DNA from: Obelidium mucronatum
Lineage: Eukaryota > Chytridiomycota > Chytridiomycetes > Chytridiales > Chytriomycetaceae
DNA: 64,000 nt
Reading direction: 5' to 3'
NCBI GenBank assembly: GCA_025765595.1
Contig: JAIVFH010000016.1
Location: 186,001-250,000 of the forward strand
The notes beneath the pieces are model-generated. The model was not told where the DNA came from. It searched no databases and saw only the letters and a program-made list of their open reading frames with translations. Below are positions 49,488 through 60,861 of this stretch, one piece after another. A program made the position numbers and the translations under genes. Every line of letters begins with the position of its first letter. Within the stretch, counting starts at the first letter, position 1.

Positions 49488-52229
49488 ATGGGCGTCAAAG
49501 ACAAACACGCGACGCACTGCAATGTCCTCCTCGAGCGGCTCTTTTCAGCATCGGACGCGGCGGCGCAGATGGACGCGCTGCGCGCAATCAAGAATGCGGC
49601 GATCGGAAACCGCGCCAAGAAACACGCATTCGCACAGAGCGAGCAGCTCGCCGACTTGCTCGGGCGCGTGCTCGCGGCCGACGACGCGGCGGCGCCGGCG
49701 CCGCTGAAGGAAACGGCGGCGATCGTCGTCGGGACGCTCGCCGGCGCGTCGCCGCGGCTGCGCGCGTCCGAGCAGATCCGGCGCGCGCTGGAGGCCGCCG
49801 TCGTGGCGTCTTCGGCTTCTTCTTCGGCTTCTTCTTCGGGTGCGGCTTCTTCGAATGTGGCGCACGCCGGACTCGTCGCCGCCGCGCTTCGGGCGCTGCG
49901 CGACTACGCGGCCGCCGTCGCCGTGACGCCGGCGCTGGCCGCGGCGCTCGTGGCGCTGCTGGCCGTCGACGCGCCGTCGAACGCCAACGCCAACGCCAAC
50001 GCAAACAACGCGAATGCGAATGCGCTCGCCACGCACGCCGCTGCGCTCGCCACCGCGCTCGCCGCCGCCGCGGCCGCGCCGAACCAGGCGCTGCTCGCCG
50101 ACGCCGGCGCGCTGGCTGCGCTGCTCGCGTGCGCCGCCGCCGCCAGCGCCACCACGCGGCTGCACGACGCGGCGCTCGACGCGCTGGCGGCGCTCGTGCG
50201 CGCGAACGCCGCCGCCGCCCAGCGCCTCGTCGCGCTGTTTGCGGGGCCCGAGCGCTCGGTGGCGCTGCTGCTGCGCCTGCTGAACGAGGCGCGCCAGCCA
50301 ATGACGCGCCTGCTGGCCGCCCAGTGTCTCTCGAATCTGTACAAGGTCGTGGCGCTAGACAACCAGCGCTTTCCGGAGCTGCTGCTGCTGCCGACCCTCA
50401 TTCAGCTGTTTGCCGAGTCGGCCGTTGCGAAGCCAGACAATCTGGCCCTTCTGGAACGCGCCCCGCGTGTTTTTTCCGATCTGGTCGAAGATTCGGAATC
50501 TCTTCAGAAACTGGCGTTGGACGGCGGCGCCATTGCGAAATTGGCAGAGTTGTTGTTGAGTCCGCAAGTTCGCTCGTCTGTTTATGGAGGAGCAGCTTTG
50601 GTCACCTCTGGTGGAGATGGAATGATACAAGATTTGGATTCCGATGCAGCTGTCGCTGCTGGTAAAGCATCCAAACTGCTTGGTGGTGGTGGTGGCTCAG
50701 GGAGCAAAACTGGAATCGTTGGAGGAGGATCGGGAATTGATGCCGACAATAGTGATGCAATATCTGGCTCCAAAACCTATGAAACTGTTGCCGAGGTAAG
50801 AATCGTCATCATGCTGTGTTGAGATATATTTCGATCTCATTTTCAACTTTCCGTTGTCCTTTCATGTATACAAGAGTTGCTTGCTCGCAATCAGCTCTGT
50901 TTGCTCTCTGCGGGAAGACTGCCGAAAGCAAGTCATTGATGCAAAGCTTCTGCCACTGATAGTAACAGCCCTGTCTAACCCATCTACAAAACTTCGTAGC
51001 GCTGCGTGCAAATGCACGAGAAGCCTATCTCGAAGTGTCAAGAACTTGCGCACCAGCCTTGTGGACGCCGGAATCGCGTCTCCCTTGTTTATTCTCCTCA
51101 ATGATCCAAACATTCAAGTACAAACTTCAGCCAGTGCAACTCTTTGTAATATCGTATTGGATTTCAGTCCCATGAAGAAAACTGTTATTGAAAATGGTGG
51201 GGTGGAACAAATCGTGAAGTTGGTGGCTAGCGATGACTATCAACTCAAGTTGAACAGTGTTTGGGCACTCAAGAACTTATTGTATCAAGCTGGATCCGAT
51301 ATTAAAAGTCGGGTAATGGAAGAATTAGGATGGGATGTTTTGAAAAGGTATGGTCTGTTTTTGGTTTTTTTTTTACGACAATTCCCATATAAATATGTTA
51401 CCACAGGCTCATACATGATCCTCGAGTTGGAATTCAGGAACAATCGCTCAATCTTCTGCGAAATTTAGTTTGTGGAAAAGAAGATGATATTGACACGGCA
51501 TTTTCTGGTTTTGGCGAAGCTGCTCTGTCGGTCCTTTTTGACAAGAAACTTTCAAACCATACCCGCGTCAGCAGCGATTATGATGGCGTTATTCTACAAA
51601 CTTTGTATATTATTGTGAATATTGCGACAGGCAATGAAAGACATAAAGGCCTCATTGTCGGGAGTGATTTGATTATGGGAAATGTTCTCAAATTAATGGT
51701 TTGGTTTTTTTTTCTTTTCTTCAATTTTTTTTTTATTTTTTTTACCTTTTTCATCACGGTTTTGGTAAACTGTTTCTTTTGTCTCATTTTGATAGAACCA
51801 TGAAAAGTCTTTGATTCGTCTGGCCACTGTTTGGTGTGTTTTGAATTTAACGGAGCCTGACGATTCACGTAAAGGAGAATTTTTTTTCTAAAAAAAAAAA
51901 AAAGATTTTGTCACCAACCCCCTTTTTTTTTGACAGACCCCAAGTTCTCACAAGAACGCCTGATCAGACTCAAAGCATTCGGCTTTTTGGAGCAGCTGAA
52001 GAATATGTTGCTCGATAGTGACCCAGATGTTCGTGACCGTGTAAAGACTGCCTTAAAAAATCTAGGTGTCTCAAGCGACAGCAGCAGCAGTACTCGACTC
52101 CATGTTACCAATGACGCGAGTGGCGGATTGGATTTGATGGACATTGATGATGGAGCCGGTGGTCCTGCGGGAATACAGATGGAAGGAATGCAGGATTTGA
52201 GTGCTTATTTATCAGGACGCAGCGGATGA
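49488..52229 (+). CDS. GID5: ARMC8 / Vid28-type armadillo subunit of the GID/CTLH ligase
   Basis: Exons 49488-50795, 50875-51347, 51407-51698, 51796-51868 and 51937-52229 give 812 aa. Armadillo repeats span almost the whole protein: ALRAIKNAAIGNRAKK at the start and later SAACKCTRSLSRSVKNLRT, QTSASATLCNIVLDFSPMK and KLNSVWALKNLLYQA. These are the hallmark ARMC8 repeats that hold the substrate receptor in the GID E3 complex. Residues 1-330 are encoded by strongly GC-rich, Ala-rich sequence with an Asn-Ala run, then composition changes abruptly. Start choice: first ATG after the AATAAA cluster, in frame with the repeats. Confidence 0.88.
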
Positions 52230-52360
52230 AAAACAAAAAAAGAAGAAAAAAAAAGAACTCGCGAAAGCCTACCCCCAAAATTAATTAAAAAACCGCCGTT
52301 TTCTCTTTTTTAATTCTTTTTGAGAAACAAAACTTTTTTTTCCATTGAAAGAAAAAAAAA

Positions 52361-53316
52361 ATGCTCAGTCTCGAACGCGTCGCCACCAAAGCCAAAATCG
52401 ACCACGAAACGCGGTTTCTCAAAGAACGCGCGGAAATCAGCGACGCCGAACGGCGCGCCGCCGCCGCTGTTTCGGCGCTTGTCAAGAAGCAGCAGGCGCT
52501 GGAAAAACACCTGGCCGCTTTGTCGCTCAAGGGCGATCGCGGCAGTCCGCGCAGACAAAACACGGACGCGAATGCAAAGACAAAAGAAAAGGAAAAGGAA
52601 AAGCCAAAATATGCTAGAAAAAAGGTGCTCAAAGTCGGGGGCCGCAGCAAGAGCCACCACGAAGAACGTCGCGATTCATCATCATCAATCTGCATTCCAC
52701 GCGTTTCCATCACGGCACAGCAACAGCAACAACATCAGCAACACGGCGACGATCATCACAGCAACAACCGCTGCCAAATAATTTACACGGACCTGGAGCC
52801 GTCAACACCACCAGAACCTGAACGAATTCGAAACGCCAACTACACCCACCACCACCACACAACACAACAACCTGAAAACATACAACTATCTCCGCCACGA
52901 AACCTTTCATTGCAAGAAAAATTGTACACGGATGGTATTATCCAAGAAGCACTATCACAACAGGCATACCGCCAAAAAATGCTTACTTTCCTAAGGAATT
53001 TGGAGGAAGAAGAAACCGTGACGACGCTATTCCTGAATTCTGCGGTAACGGCAAGAAATCAGGATGGATGGAATCGGGAGGAGCTTGAGGAAAATGATGA
53101 GGATGGATTGCCTAGTGACTGGAGAGTCTTGAGTGTCGAGTTTGGAAAAAGGTTTTTTATTTATTTTTTTTTTTACAGTTTTTTTGTTCTTTTTGTTTTT
53201 TGTTTTGTAATTGAACTGGAAACCCTTTTCTTTTCTTTAGGCTGAAACACAAAATTGGCGAACTTGTTGGCTTGTACAATGAGTATTTTGAAAAGATGGA
53301 GAGGGTTCAAGATTAA
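52361..53316 (+). CDS. Kinase-tail-like coiled-coil protein, unknown family
   Basis: Exons 52361-53151 and 53241-53316 give 288 aa. The start contains ALVKKQQALEKHLAAL, the middle is His/Gln/Ser-rich, and the end reads YRQKMLTFLRNLEEEETVTTLF then LPSDWRVLSVEFGKR and LKHKIGELVGLYNEYFEKME. The last ~90 residues and the KQxxLxxHL motif match the C-terminal tail of the kinase encoded just downstream, including the position of the last intron. No kinase domain and no recognised family. It may compete with or bridge the kinase. Confidence 0.7.
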
Positions 53317-53319
53317 AAA

Positions 53320-53357
53320 ATGTGTGTCTGTGTGTGTTTGTGTGTTGTGTGTGTGTG
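53320..53357 (+). repeat. GT microsatellite in 3' UTR
   Basis: Impure (TG)n run directly after the stop of the kinase-tail-like gene, followed by AATAAA at 53358-53363. Confidence 0.85.
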
Positions 53358-53421
53358 AATAAAAGTGAGCTTTCGTGTCATTGTTGGGGTTAGTGACTGT
53401 TTCCGTTTCAACAATGATAAC

Positions 53422-53444
53422 AAAAAAAAAAAAAAAAAAAAAAA
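53422..53444 (+). repeat. A23 tract upstream of kinase gene
   Basis: Uninterrupted run of 23 A residues, ~90 bp before the kinase start codon. Such tracts can exclude nucleosomes in fungal promoters. Confidence 0.8.
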
Positions 53445-53536
53445 GACCTGGTGGAAAAAGAACCACCCAGTTGCTTCCCTCAGCTCTGTTTAGAATATCC
53501 AAACACTGCACAATCTCCACCCAAGAAAAATTTAAA

Positions 53537-56112
53537 ATGGGCTTGTTGGATAAATATGAGATTGTCAAGGAGTTGGGAGACGGCACCTTTGGATCCGTCC
53601 TCATGGCCAATAATAAGAAAACGGGAGAAACGGTAACCACTGTTTTTTTTTTTTTTTTTTCGAAACAGTTCTCTCACCCCTCTAATGGAACACACCAGGT
53701 TGCCATCAAGCAAATCAAAAAAAGAATCGAAAACTGGGACGAGCTTCGCGAAGTCAAAGTATTTTTGCAATCGTTTCCTTTCAGAAACAACGCGTTCTGC
53801 TGATCAATGCAACAAACACTTAAAACACAATTCAGGCACTTTCAAGACTTGGCCGCCACGTAAATATAATCAAACTAAAGGAAGTTATCCGCGACCACAA
53901 GTTGGATGAGCTTAATTACGTGTTTGAGTATATGGAGGGGAATTTGTTTGATAAAATGAGGGAAGTTGAAGCAAGCGGATACATGATGGAAGAATATGAC
54001 GTCAAAAAATATTCGTAAGAAAAAGAATTAGATACCACATGTGAAAAAAAAAATAATAGTTAACACCCCAGTTATTTCTTTATTCCAGGTTTCAGTTGCT
54101 TCAAGGGTTGAAGTACATGCACAAGTCAGGGATTTTCCACCGCGATTTAAAACCTGAAAACTTGCTCGTCACAGGCCATGTTCTCAAGATTGCAGATTTC
54201 GGTTTAGCAAGAGAAATCAAGGGCGATCCACACACGGAATATGTTACTACAAGATGGTATCGGGCCCCAGAAATCCTCCTCAAGGCGCCAGTATACTCAG
54301 CAATGATGGATATGTGGAGTGTCGGGACAATCATTGCTGAATTCACCACTCTTCAAGCACTTTTCCCTGGATCGAGCGAAATTGACCAAATCTTTAAAAT
54401 ATGTTCCCTAGTTGGAACACCCATAGAAAACGAAGACGAGGAAATTGACCCAGAAGAAATTGACAACAGAGGGTACTACACAATTAAAGAGTGTCCTGAT
54501 CGCTCTGATATTCAAGGAGGCGGCCAATGGAGCGAAGGAATTCGTCTTGCGGAGGCAATGGGCTTCACATTCCCCGTCATGAATGCAGTTCCATTAGAGC
54601 AAATTATGGAGCACGCCCCAACAGAATCTCTTCAATTAATTGCGGACATGCTTTTATACGATCCAAGCAAGAGACCATCAGCAAGCGAGGCGTTGGAACA
54701 TCCATGGTTCACAGAACTATGGAATGACCCCTTCTACGACACGGAGGAAGCGATAGTCTCACCAAAAGAAATGAAACAGCAATATAGTGAGGCAACTGTG
54801 GCTACTCCAGAATATAATCGCAGTCGCGAGTCTACTGTGGTGGAACGACCACCCTACCGTCCTTCAAACTTTTCAAGAAAGTCAAGTCGAGTGGAAGTAC
54901 AACAAGAAAATATAACTTCACCACAACAACAAACTCATCCATTCGCATCCGCCTTCAACTCTCGAAAGAGCAGTCACGTGGATAACTTCACTCAAAATCA
55001 CAGTCGCCAAGAGTCGACGGAAACCGTGAATGAGAGGCTTCTTGCACGACGCAATAGTAAAATTCACATTGAAGATATCCTCAAAAGAAATCCCAAAATA
55101 TCAGCGTTGGCAACAACTTTGCCTCCAAACATTAAGGAACGTGGGGCACAAATGAATTCAGTCAAAATTGAAAAAGAAAAGCAATTTATTCAGCAGAGAA
55201 GAGAGTTGAGTGCTTTGGAAAAGATGGCTATCGAGGCAGTTCAGTCTTTGGCTGTGAAGCAGAAACAGTTGCAGAAACACTTGCAACTGCTGGCAAAAGG
55301 AGAAGTCCAGAAACCATGCAAAAATACTGGGAAGGGAAGCAAAAAGAAACTCATGGACAAGATTCAAGATGCTCATGCAGAAAAAAGAGCCGTTGACGCT
55401 GTTCAATCTTTGGTGTTGCAGCAAAAGCAGCTTCAGCGTCATTTGGAGAAACTTGCCATGGAGAAGCATGAGACGACAAACAAACATAAAGAAGCATCTG
55501 TTCCAACAAAGGAAATTGCGCTGAAGTCAGGGTCAAAAATAGCATCTCGTAAGCAGTCCATTGTGCCACCGTCAAATTTGATGGACGTTGTTCCACCACT
55601 TCCTCGCAAAATTGATAAGCGGTCAGGACGCAAAATATCTGACGCGGAGCAAGAATGGGGCTATATGAGAGAGTTTGATACCGTTTTGGAGAATATTGAA
55701 TACTTTGGAAATGGGAAGAAGGTATGATGTGTTTACAATCAACCATTGTGACCCATCAAAATGACTAACGTGGGTGACTTTCCAATACTATCAGGAGCAC
55801 CAAAAGTATAGACGAACAATGATTCAGTATTTGCGAAATTTGGAATCCGAAGGGGTTGTGACGAGTGAGTTTTTGGAAGCGCCAATGTCTGAAGAAGAGG
55901 CCGGATTTCCTGCTGATTGGAAGGAGAAAAGCGTTGAGTTTGGCGCCAGGTTTGTACAAAGATCTATAAAGCCCAACAGAAACATTTCACTGACAGGAAT
56001 GAGTAGATTGAAGGAAAAAATCGGTGAACTTGTTTGTCTTTACAATGAATACTTTTATGAACTGGAAGGAATCACGAATGAGCAGCATGTTTTCCCCACC
56101 CTAGCCAAATAA
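53537..56112 (+). CDS. MAK/ICK/MOK-type (RCK) protein kinase
   Basis: Exons 53537-53632, 53699-53758, 53836-54014, 54089-55721, 55795-55949 and 56007-56112 give 742 aa. It is a CMGC kinase with GDGTFGSV, VAIKQIKK, HRDLKPEN (~128), DFGLA, a TEYVTTRWYRAPE activation loop and the CMGC insert. These features match the RCK group, which in animals and algae controls cilium length and in yeasts includes Ime2. The long tail has two KQxQLQxHLxxL repeats (~480 and ~550) and a C-terminal domain (~655-742) that also occurs alone in the upstream gene. The last intron (57 bp, GTTTGT donor) is a stop-free multiple of three, confirmed by the paralog. Confidence 0.9.
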
Positions 56113-56229
56113 TTTTGTGAACGAAAAAATAAAAACAAAGGATTCGGACATTCATCATTTAAACCATCACAACCCGCAACTTGCAGCCACAGCTATAGCA
56201 ACGCCTCCTTAACAAGCTCTTCGGTCATC

Positions 56230-59200
56230 ATGTCGACGCCCCAGAGTACGGCCGATGTTAAGGCAAAACAAAGCTCGAAGCGGAAGTTGAATTGGTCAAT
56301 GCTCGATGATATCCAACTGACGGTAGAGAGTCTTGATCGATAGCCACCCGCCCTTCAGCCCCAATTAACTTAGATTTCTTGCTTTGTGCGATCTTGTAGG
56401 ACTCTGTTCGTGTTCACGGATTCAACTGGGCGCACATTGCGACTTCACTGCGAAATAAAACACCAACAGAGTGCAGGGACCGCTACGAAATACTCGTGAA
56501 GAATCCTCGAATGACTCAGCTTCCATCAGGATTGGCGGGATCTAGTACGCAGAGTACCCAGGTGAGAATGGCTACGCGCTCCACCCGTCAAAGTCCAGCA
56601 AGGAGCAGGTCAGTTTTATCTCCAGAACTACAGAGTTTTACACTAAACGCAAAAAAAGCAGTCAGCCAGCACTTCACTCAGCTCCGATGCAAGTACAACC
56701 TCCACCAGTTACAGCTCCACCTTTACCTTCGGACGCCACTTTAGACTTCTTATTTGGGGCGAGTGGAGACGTGTTCGGCCCCGATATATCTCCTGTTCTT
56801 GATTCATCAGAACTAGAGAGTGATGTCGTAACTCAAAAACCTGATATTCCAGTTGCCACCAGTGAAGATTCGACGCAAGCATCCCGACAAAAGCGTCGTT
56901 ATGCATGTCCCCATGCAAATTGCAGCTCATCTTACGATATTTATCAATCGTATAAGGTAGAATTTTGATGCTCATTTTTTAATGCATTCTAACGATAGAT
57001 ATCCAGTATCACGTCGAGCAGGGCTGCAAATTAGGAACTTCATCAGCGATTAAGTCTGCATCCGCTAAAGGAAGACCGAAATCTGCTCGTTCACAGCGAC
57101 AAGCTCTCTTATGGAGTGAAGGAGGTCAAGTCGCTCAAACACCCCAAGCGGCAACCCCTGGCCCCGCTGCAGACTTTGCCCAGTTTGATTTCAGTTCAGA
57201 CTTGGATGAAATCTTGAATGGAACGTCATCTTTCGACCAGTTCCTGCTATCGTCTTCGCAGTTAGGAACAACGCAACCCACCATTCCCGACTACCAAAAT
57301 ACACAACATCAATTTTATAATCAACAACCGATGCAGAGACAATATCACCCGATGATGACCAGAAATGCCCAATACAGATTTGCTCCAACTGATCCAAATC
57401 AGAGACTTCAGCAACCGCCTTTTCAACAAATCGGCCCTTCACATCAATTTCTCCAACACCAACAGAGCGCATTTCCCTTGTCGTTTACCACTGGTTTATC
57501 TCCATCAATGGGGTATAACACGCGAGGAAGCCAACGCGCAAATCAGTTTTCGTCCTCAGCTTCATCGTCACCAATGCACTTTGCACCTCTAGCCGCTCAT
57601 CCGCATTTCGGTCATAATCCTGCTTCTTTTGCTCCACCATCTGGGCGGTATCAAGCTCCTCTTCGGGAAATTGCACCCAAACGTGTTAACACTGGAATAT
57701 CACGTATGTTTTAAAAAAGCTGTCTTCTCCCTCTTTCTCGTTAAATAGTTTTAATTTTAATTTTTTTTCAAAAAGGTGGCGAGGTGGATTCCTTGTTCAA
57801 TGAGATGTTCAAAACAGATGGGGACAAAGAATTGGTGAAGGAAAAAGAAAAAGAAATGGAATCACTCCTTCAGTGTCCGTTAGGCGTAGAGCCGAAATGG
57901 GCTTGGTCGTCAAAGTAAGAGGTTTTTTGTGGTGGTTAATTGATTGTTGGTTAATTGATTGGTTATTGTAGAGAAATTTTCAGCGTTGCGCAACTATCAG
58001 TTTTGAAAATTCAAATGAACAACAACTTTCAACTTGTTGCTCAAGCATATGTAATTGAAAGGGAGCTCCATGGAGCAGGAGCCGAGGAGACATTGCATTG
58101 GGAAGACCAATTGGTGAGACATCTCCGTCAAAAGTAGGATGCATCGTACTTAACATCGTTGGCGGCTTTTTTTTTAGAAATCCCTTGAATCTCTTCGAGA
58201 ATGGGGGGTGAAGGGATACGGCCCAACTTCGTATCACAACACAACTCCAATTTTCAAACTCGATCAAATTATTTCTCTTCCCGCTCCTACCCGTAGAATG
58301 CCTCGCTCTGCATTGTCCCGTGAATTTGTGCGGGTCATGAATTACCAACTCACTGAAACAGAATACCGTGAACGGCTCCAACGATCACAGAAAAAAAATA
58401 TCTCGGCAAAGAACCAAGTCGCCTCGAGCATTACAACGGCACCCCTATTTGAAGGATTAACAAAATTGGCTGATATTTTTCGAAGAGAGTGGAATCGAGA
58501 TTTGATTCCAGATATTCTTAGAGGTTTGTGTTTACATCCATTTGTTGCTGAATCAATAACGCCTAGGCACCTAGTTCGACGTAAAAAAGCGGAGTTCCTG
58601 AAAATGGAAGATTTGCTATTGATTCGTGGAGTCATTTCTTTTGGAGTGAATGATATTAAAGGAATTAGAGCTCACTGTCTTCCTGGCAAGACAGTCGATG
58701 CCATTGAAGGCAGAATCAAATCGTTGCGTGCTCGAAGCAATGAAGAAAAAGATAACGCTTTGAAGGTGGTTTTCTTTTTGAAATTAATGGTATTAACAAT
58801 ATGTTGTTAGGCAATGCTACTCAAACCATTTAAACCGGTCACAATACTAGAAAAAGATATAATGAGACATGTTGAGTATTCTTTTGTTACCGTATTTATC
58901 TTCTGACGCGGCAATTAGGGAATTCAACAACGGGGAGCATCTGTTTTTCCGCAACTTCTCCACCTCTTCCCCCATCACCCTGTCCTAATCATTGAGCAAT
59001 TGTGGATGTCTATGCAAATGATGGGGGAAGTAACAATTCCTGTGCCTAGTACTTCAACCAATAGGTTGGTCGAAGTGGACGAATTGTCTCCTGTCAGTGT
59101 TGAAGATGAAGAATATTCGGACGACGGCATCGATGACGATGATGAAGCAGTCGAGGACGATGACTCAGAGGAGGACCAAGATGATGATGATGGATCAGAT

Positions 59201-60758
59201 GAGAATGACGTTTTCGCTCTATTTGATGACGCGGCGTGTGACAATGATGAAGAGGACACGGATGATGACGATTTCGATCCGAACGAGACGAACAAAGGGA
59301 AAGGAAAGGAAAAGCCCAATTCAAGAGAGACAGCAGAGGAAATGGATGAGGACTCGTTTTTGGAAGACTTGCTGGGTCGTGATGTCGATGGTGGTGATCA
59401 GCAATCGGAGGCAGTTGAGCCCAACATTGCTTCTCATACGGTGAAAAAAAGAAAGTCTGTTGCCACAAGATTGCCTAACGCTGGCTCCGAAAATGGAAAT
59501 GATGAAAACTCGTGGTCCTTCAGAACCAAGAAAGATTCAAAGTCAAGATTGAGGAAGCTGGTGAGTCAACATCTTTATTTTATGTTATTCTTTTGTTGAC
59601 ACTTCTAACACTGCTACGTTGCTAGTCGTTAATGGATCAAACATCGAGTTCTACTCTTGGTCGTGGGTGAGCATCAATTGTTTGTGTTGTACTTAAAAAA
59701 ATGCTTACCTTTCAAAAGGCGTGTGCGCGGAAAGAAAAAGACCGCATCAATGATTCCAACACGAAGCGAAGGGGCCTCCCCTGTTCCAGAATTGACGGGA
59801 AGCGATTGTGTGTTTAAAAAACCGCATCCTATCTCAAAACGTACGTTTTCAATTGTCCATATGAATAATAACTCATCTAAATGACGTATAGAGCATTCTA
59901 TTGTGCCTTCCTCCAAGCACAAACCGTTCGAAATTGACATGAGCTCAGAGCCAGACTTTGGCTTTGATTTTGGTGGCAGCCTGTTTGATATCAACCCATT
60001 TTTTCGCGATGGGGCTATGAATCAAGGTCTTTCCAATCTAACACCTGCCGAAGTCCAGGGGATTCCGGGGACTGCGGATGACGAACTGGAGCGTTTTTTG
60101 GAAAATGCCGTGTTTACGGACCAATGGAATGAAACAATGAACCAGAATCCCGAAACACCGCACGATATGAAGCTTGACTTTTCCTTCCTTCACGAGCTTT
60201 GTCCAGCCCCAGAATTACTACCCAGCACGCCAGTCCCTCCTACAACTACAAGTAGCTCAAAAGCGCTGACTGAAAATCGAAACATATCGAATCAAGCAAA
60301 TCTTTTGTCTTCACCCATTTTCAACACAGCTTCTTTCAACAAACCGTCTCCATCAAATCTTCTGCAAGAGACTCCAGTCGCACCAAGCTCGAAACTGAAG
60401 GAGGAATTGCGGATCAGATCAACTGAGAACACTGGAGAACGACGTTCCATTCGAGATGAAAATACACAGCCGGCTTTTAGTTCTGATGGAAAGGTGCGTT
60501 GTGTGATTTCTTGGTCAGCAAATATCTCAAGTTCAAATAGATTCATCAAAAATCGAGAAAACGGGGAACCCAATCAGATCGGCCTTCTGCAAACAAAAGA
60601 CAGAAGCAATGTAATGATGAGAATGCATTAGAGAAGAAAGTGAGTGTTATTTTATTCATGAGTTTTGGTATGGCCAACTAAAAGTCTCAAAGGCACGCCG
60701 TAGTGATATGGCAATGGCTGCGGCATTGGCTGGAAAGAATGTTCTTGGTCCAGTTTGA
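56230..60758 (+). CDS. Myb/SANT and C2H2 zinc finger regulator, GON4L-like end
   Basis: Fourteen exons: 56230-56322, 56400-56608, 56662-56956, 57007-57703, 57776-57914, 57972-58113, 58178-58765, 58811-58870, 58919-59560, 59626-59666, 59719-59840, 59892-60493, 60541-60639 and 60693-60758 (1264 aa, phases agree). It has an N-terminal Myb repeat (LNWSMLDDIQLTDSVRVHG then FNWAHIATSLRNKTPTECRDRY), a C2H2-like finger (CPHANCSSSYDIYQSYKYH), a long Gln/Ser linker and a second SANT-like block (MEDLLLIRGVISFG then LPGKTVDAIEGRIKSLRAR) like GON4L. Very acidic stretches follow. Probable chromatin or transcription factor. Confidence 0.72.
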
Positions 60759-60861
60759 AATCAAGTTAAACAGTCGCATTTTTTCGTTCATATTTTTTTA
60801 TTTAGTGGAAAAAAACCTTGGAGTTTTTATAACGTTTTTACAATGCTATTATTTGTTATCT
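60759..60861. other. Convergent 3' spacer
   Basis: 103 bp between the stop codons of the Myb-type and RAD26-like genes; T-rich, no gene seen. Confidence 0.5.

Noticed and set aside
49545..50401. Arg-rich open frames antisense and frame-shifted in the GC-rich ARMC8 exon
   Set aside because: High GC removes stops in all frames; only the plus-strand frame continues into armadillo repeats.
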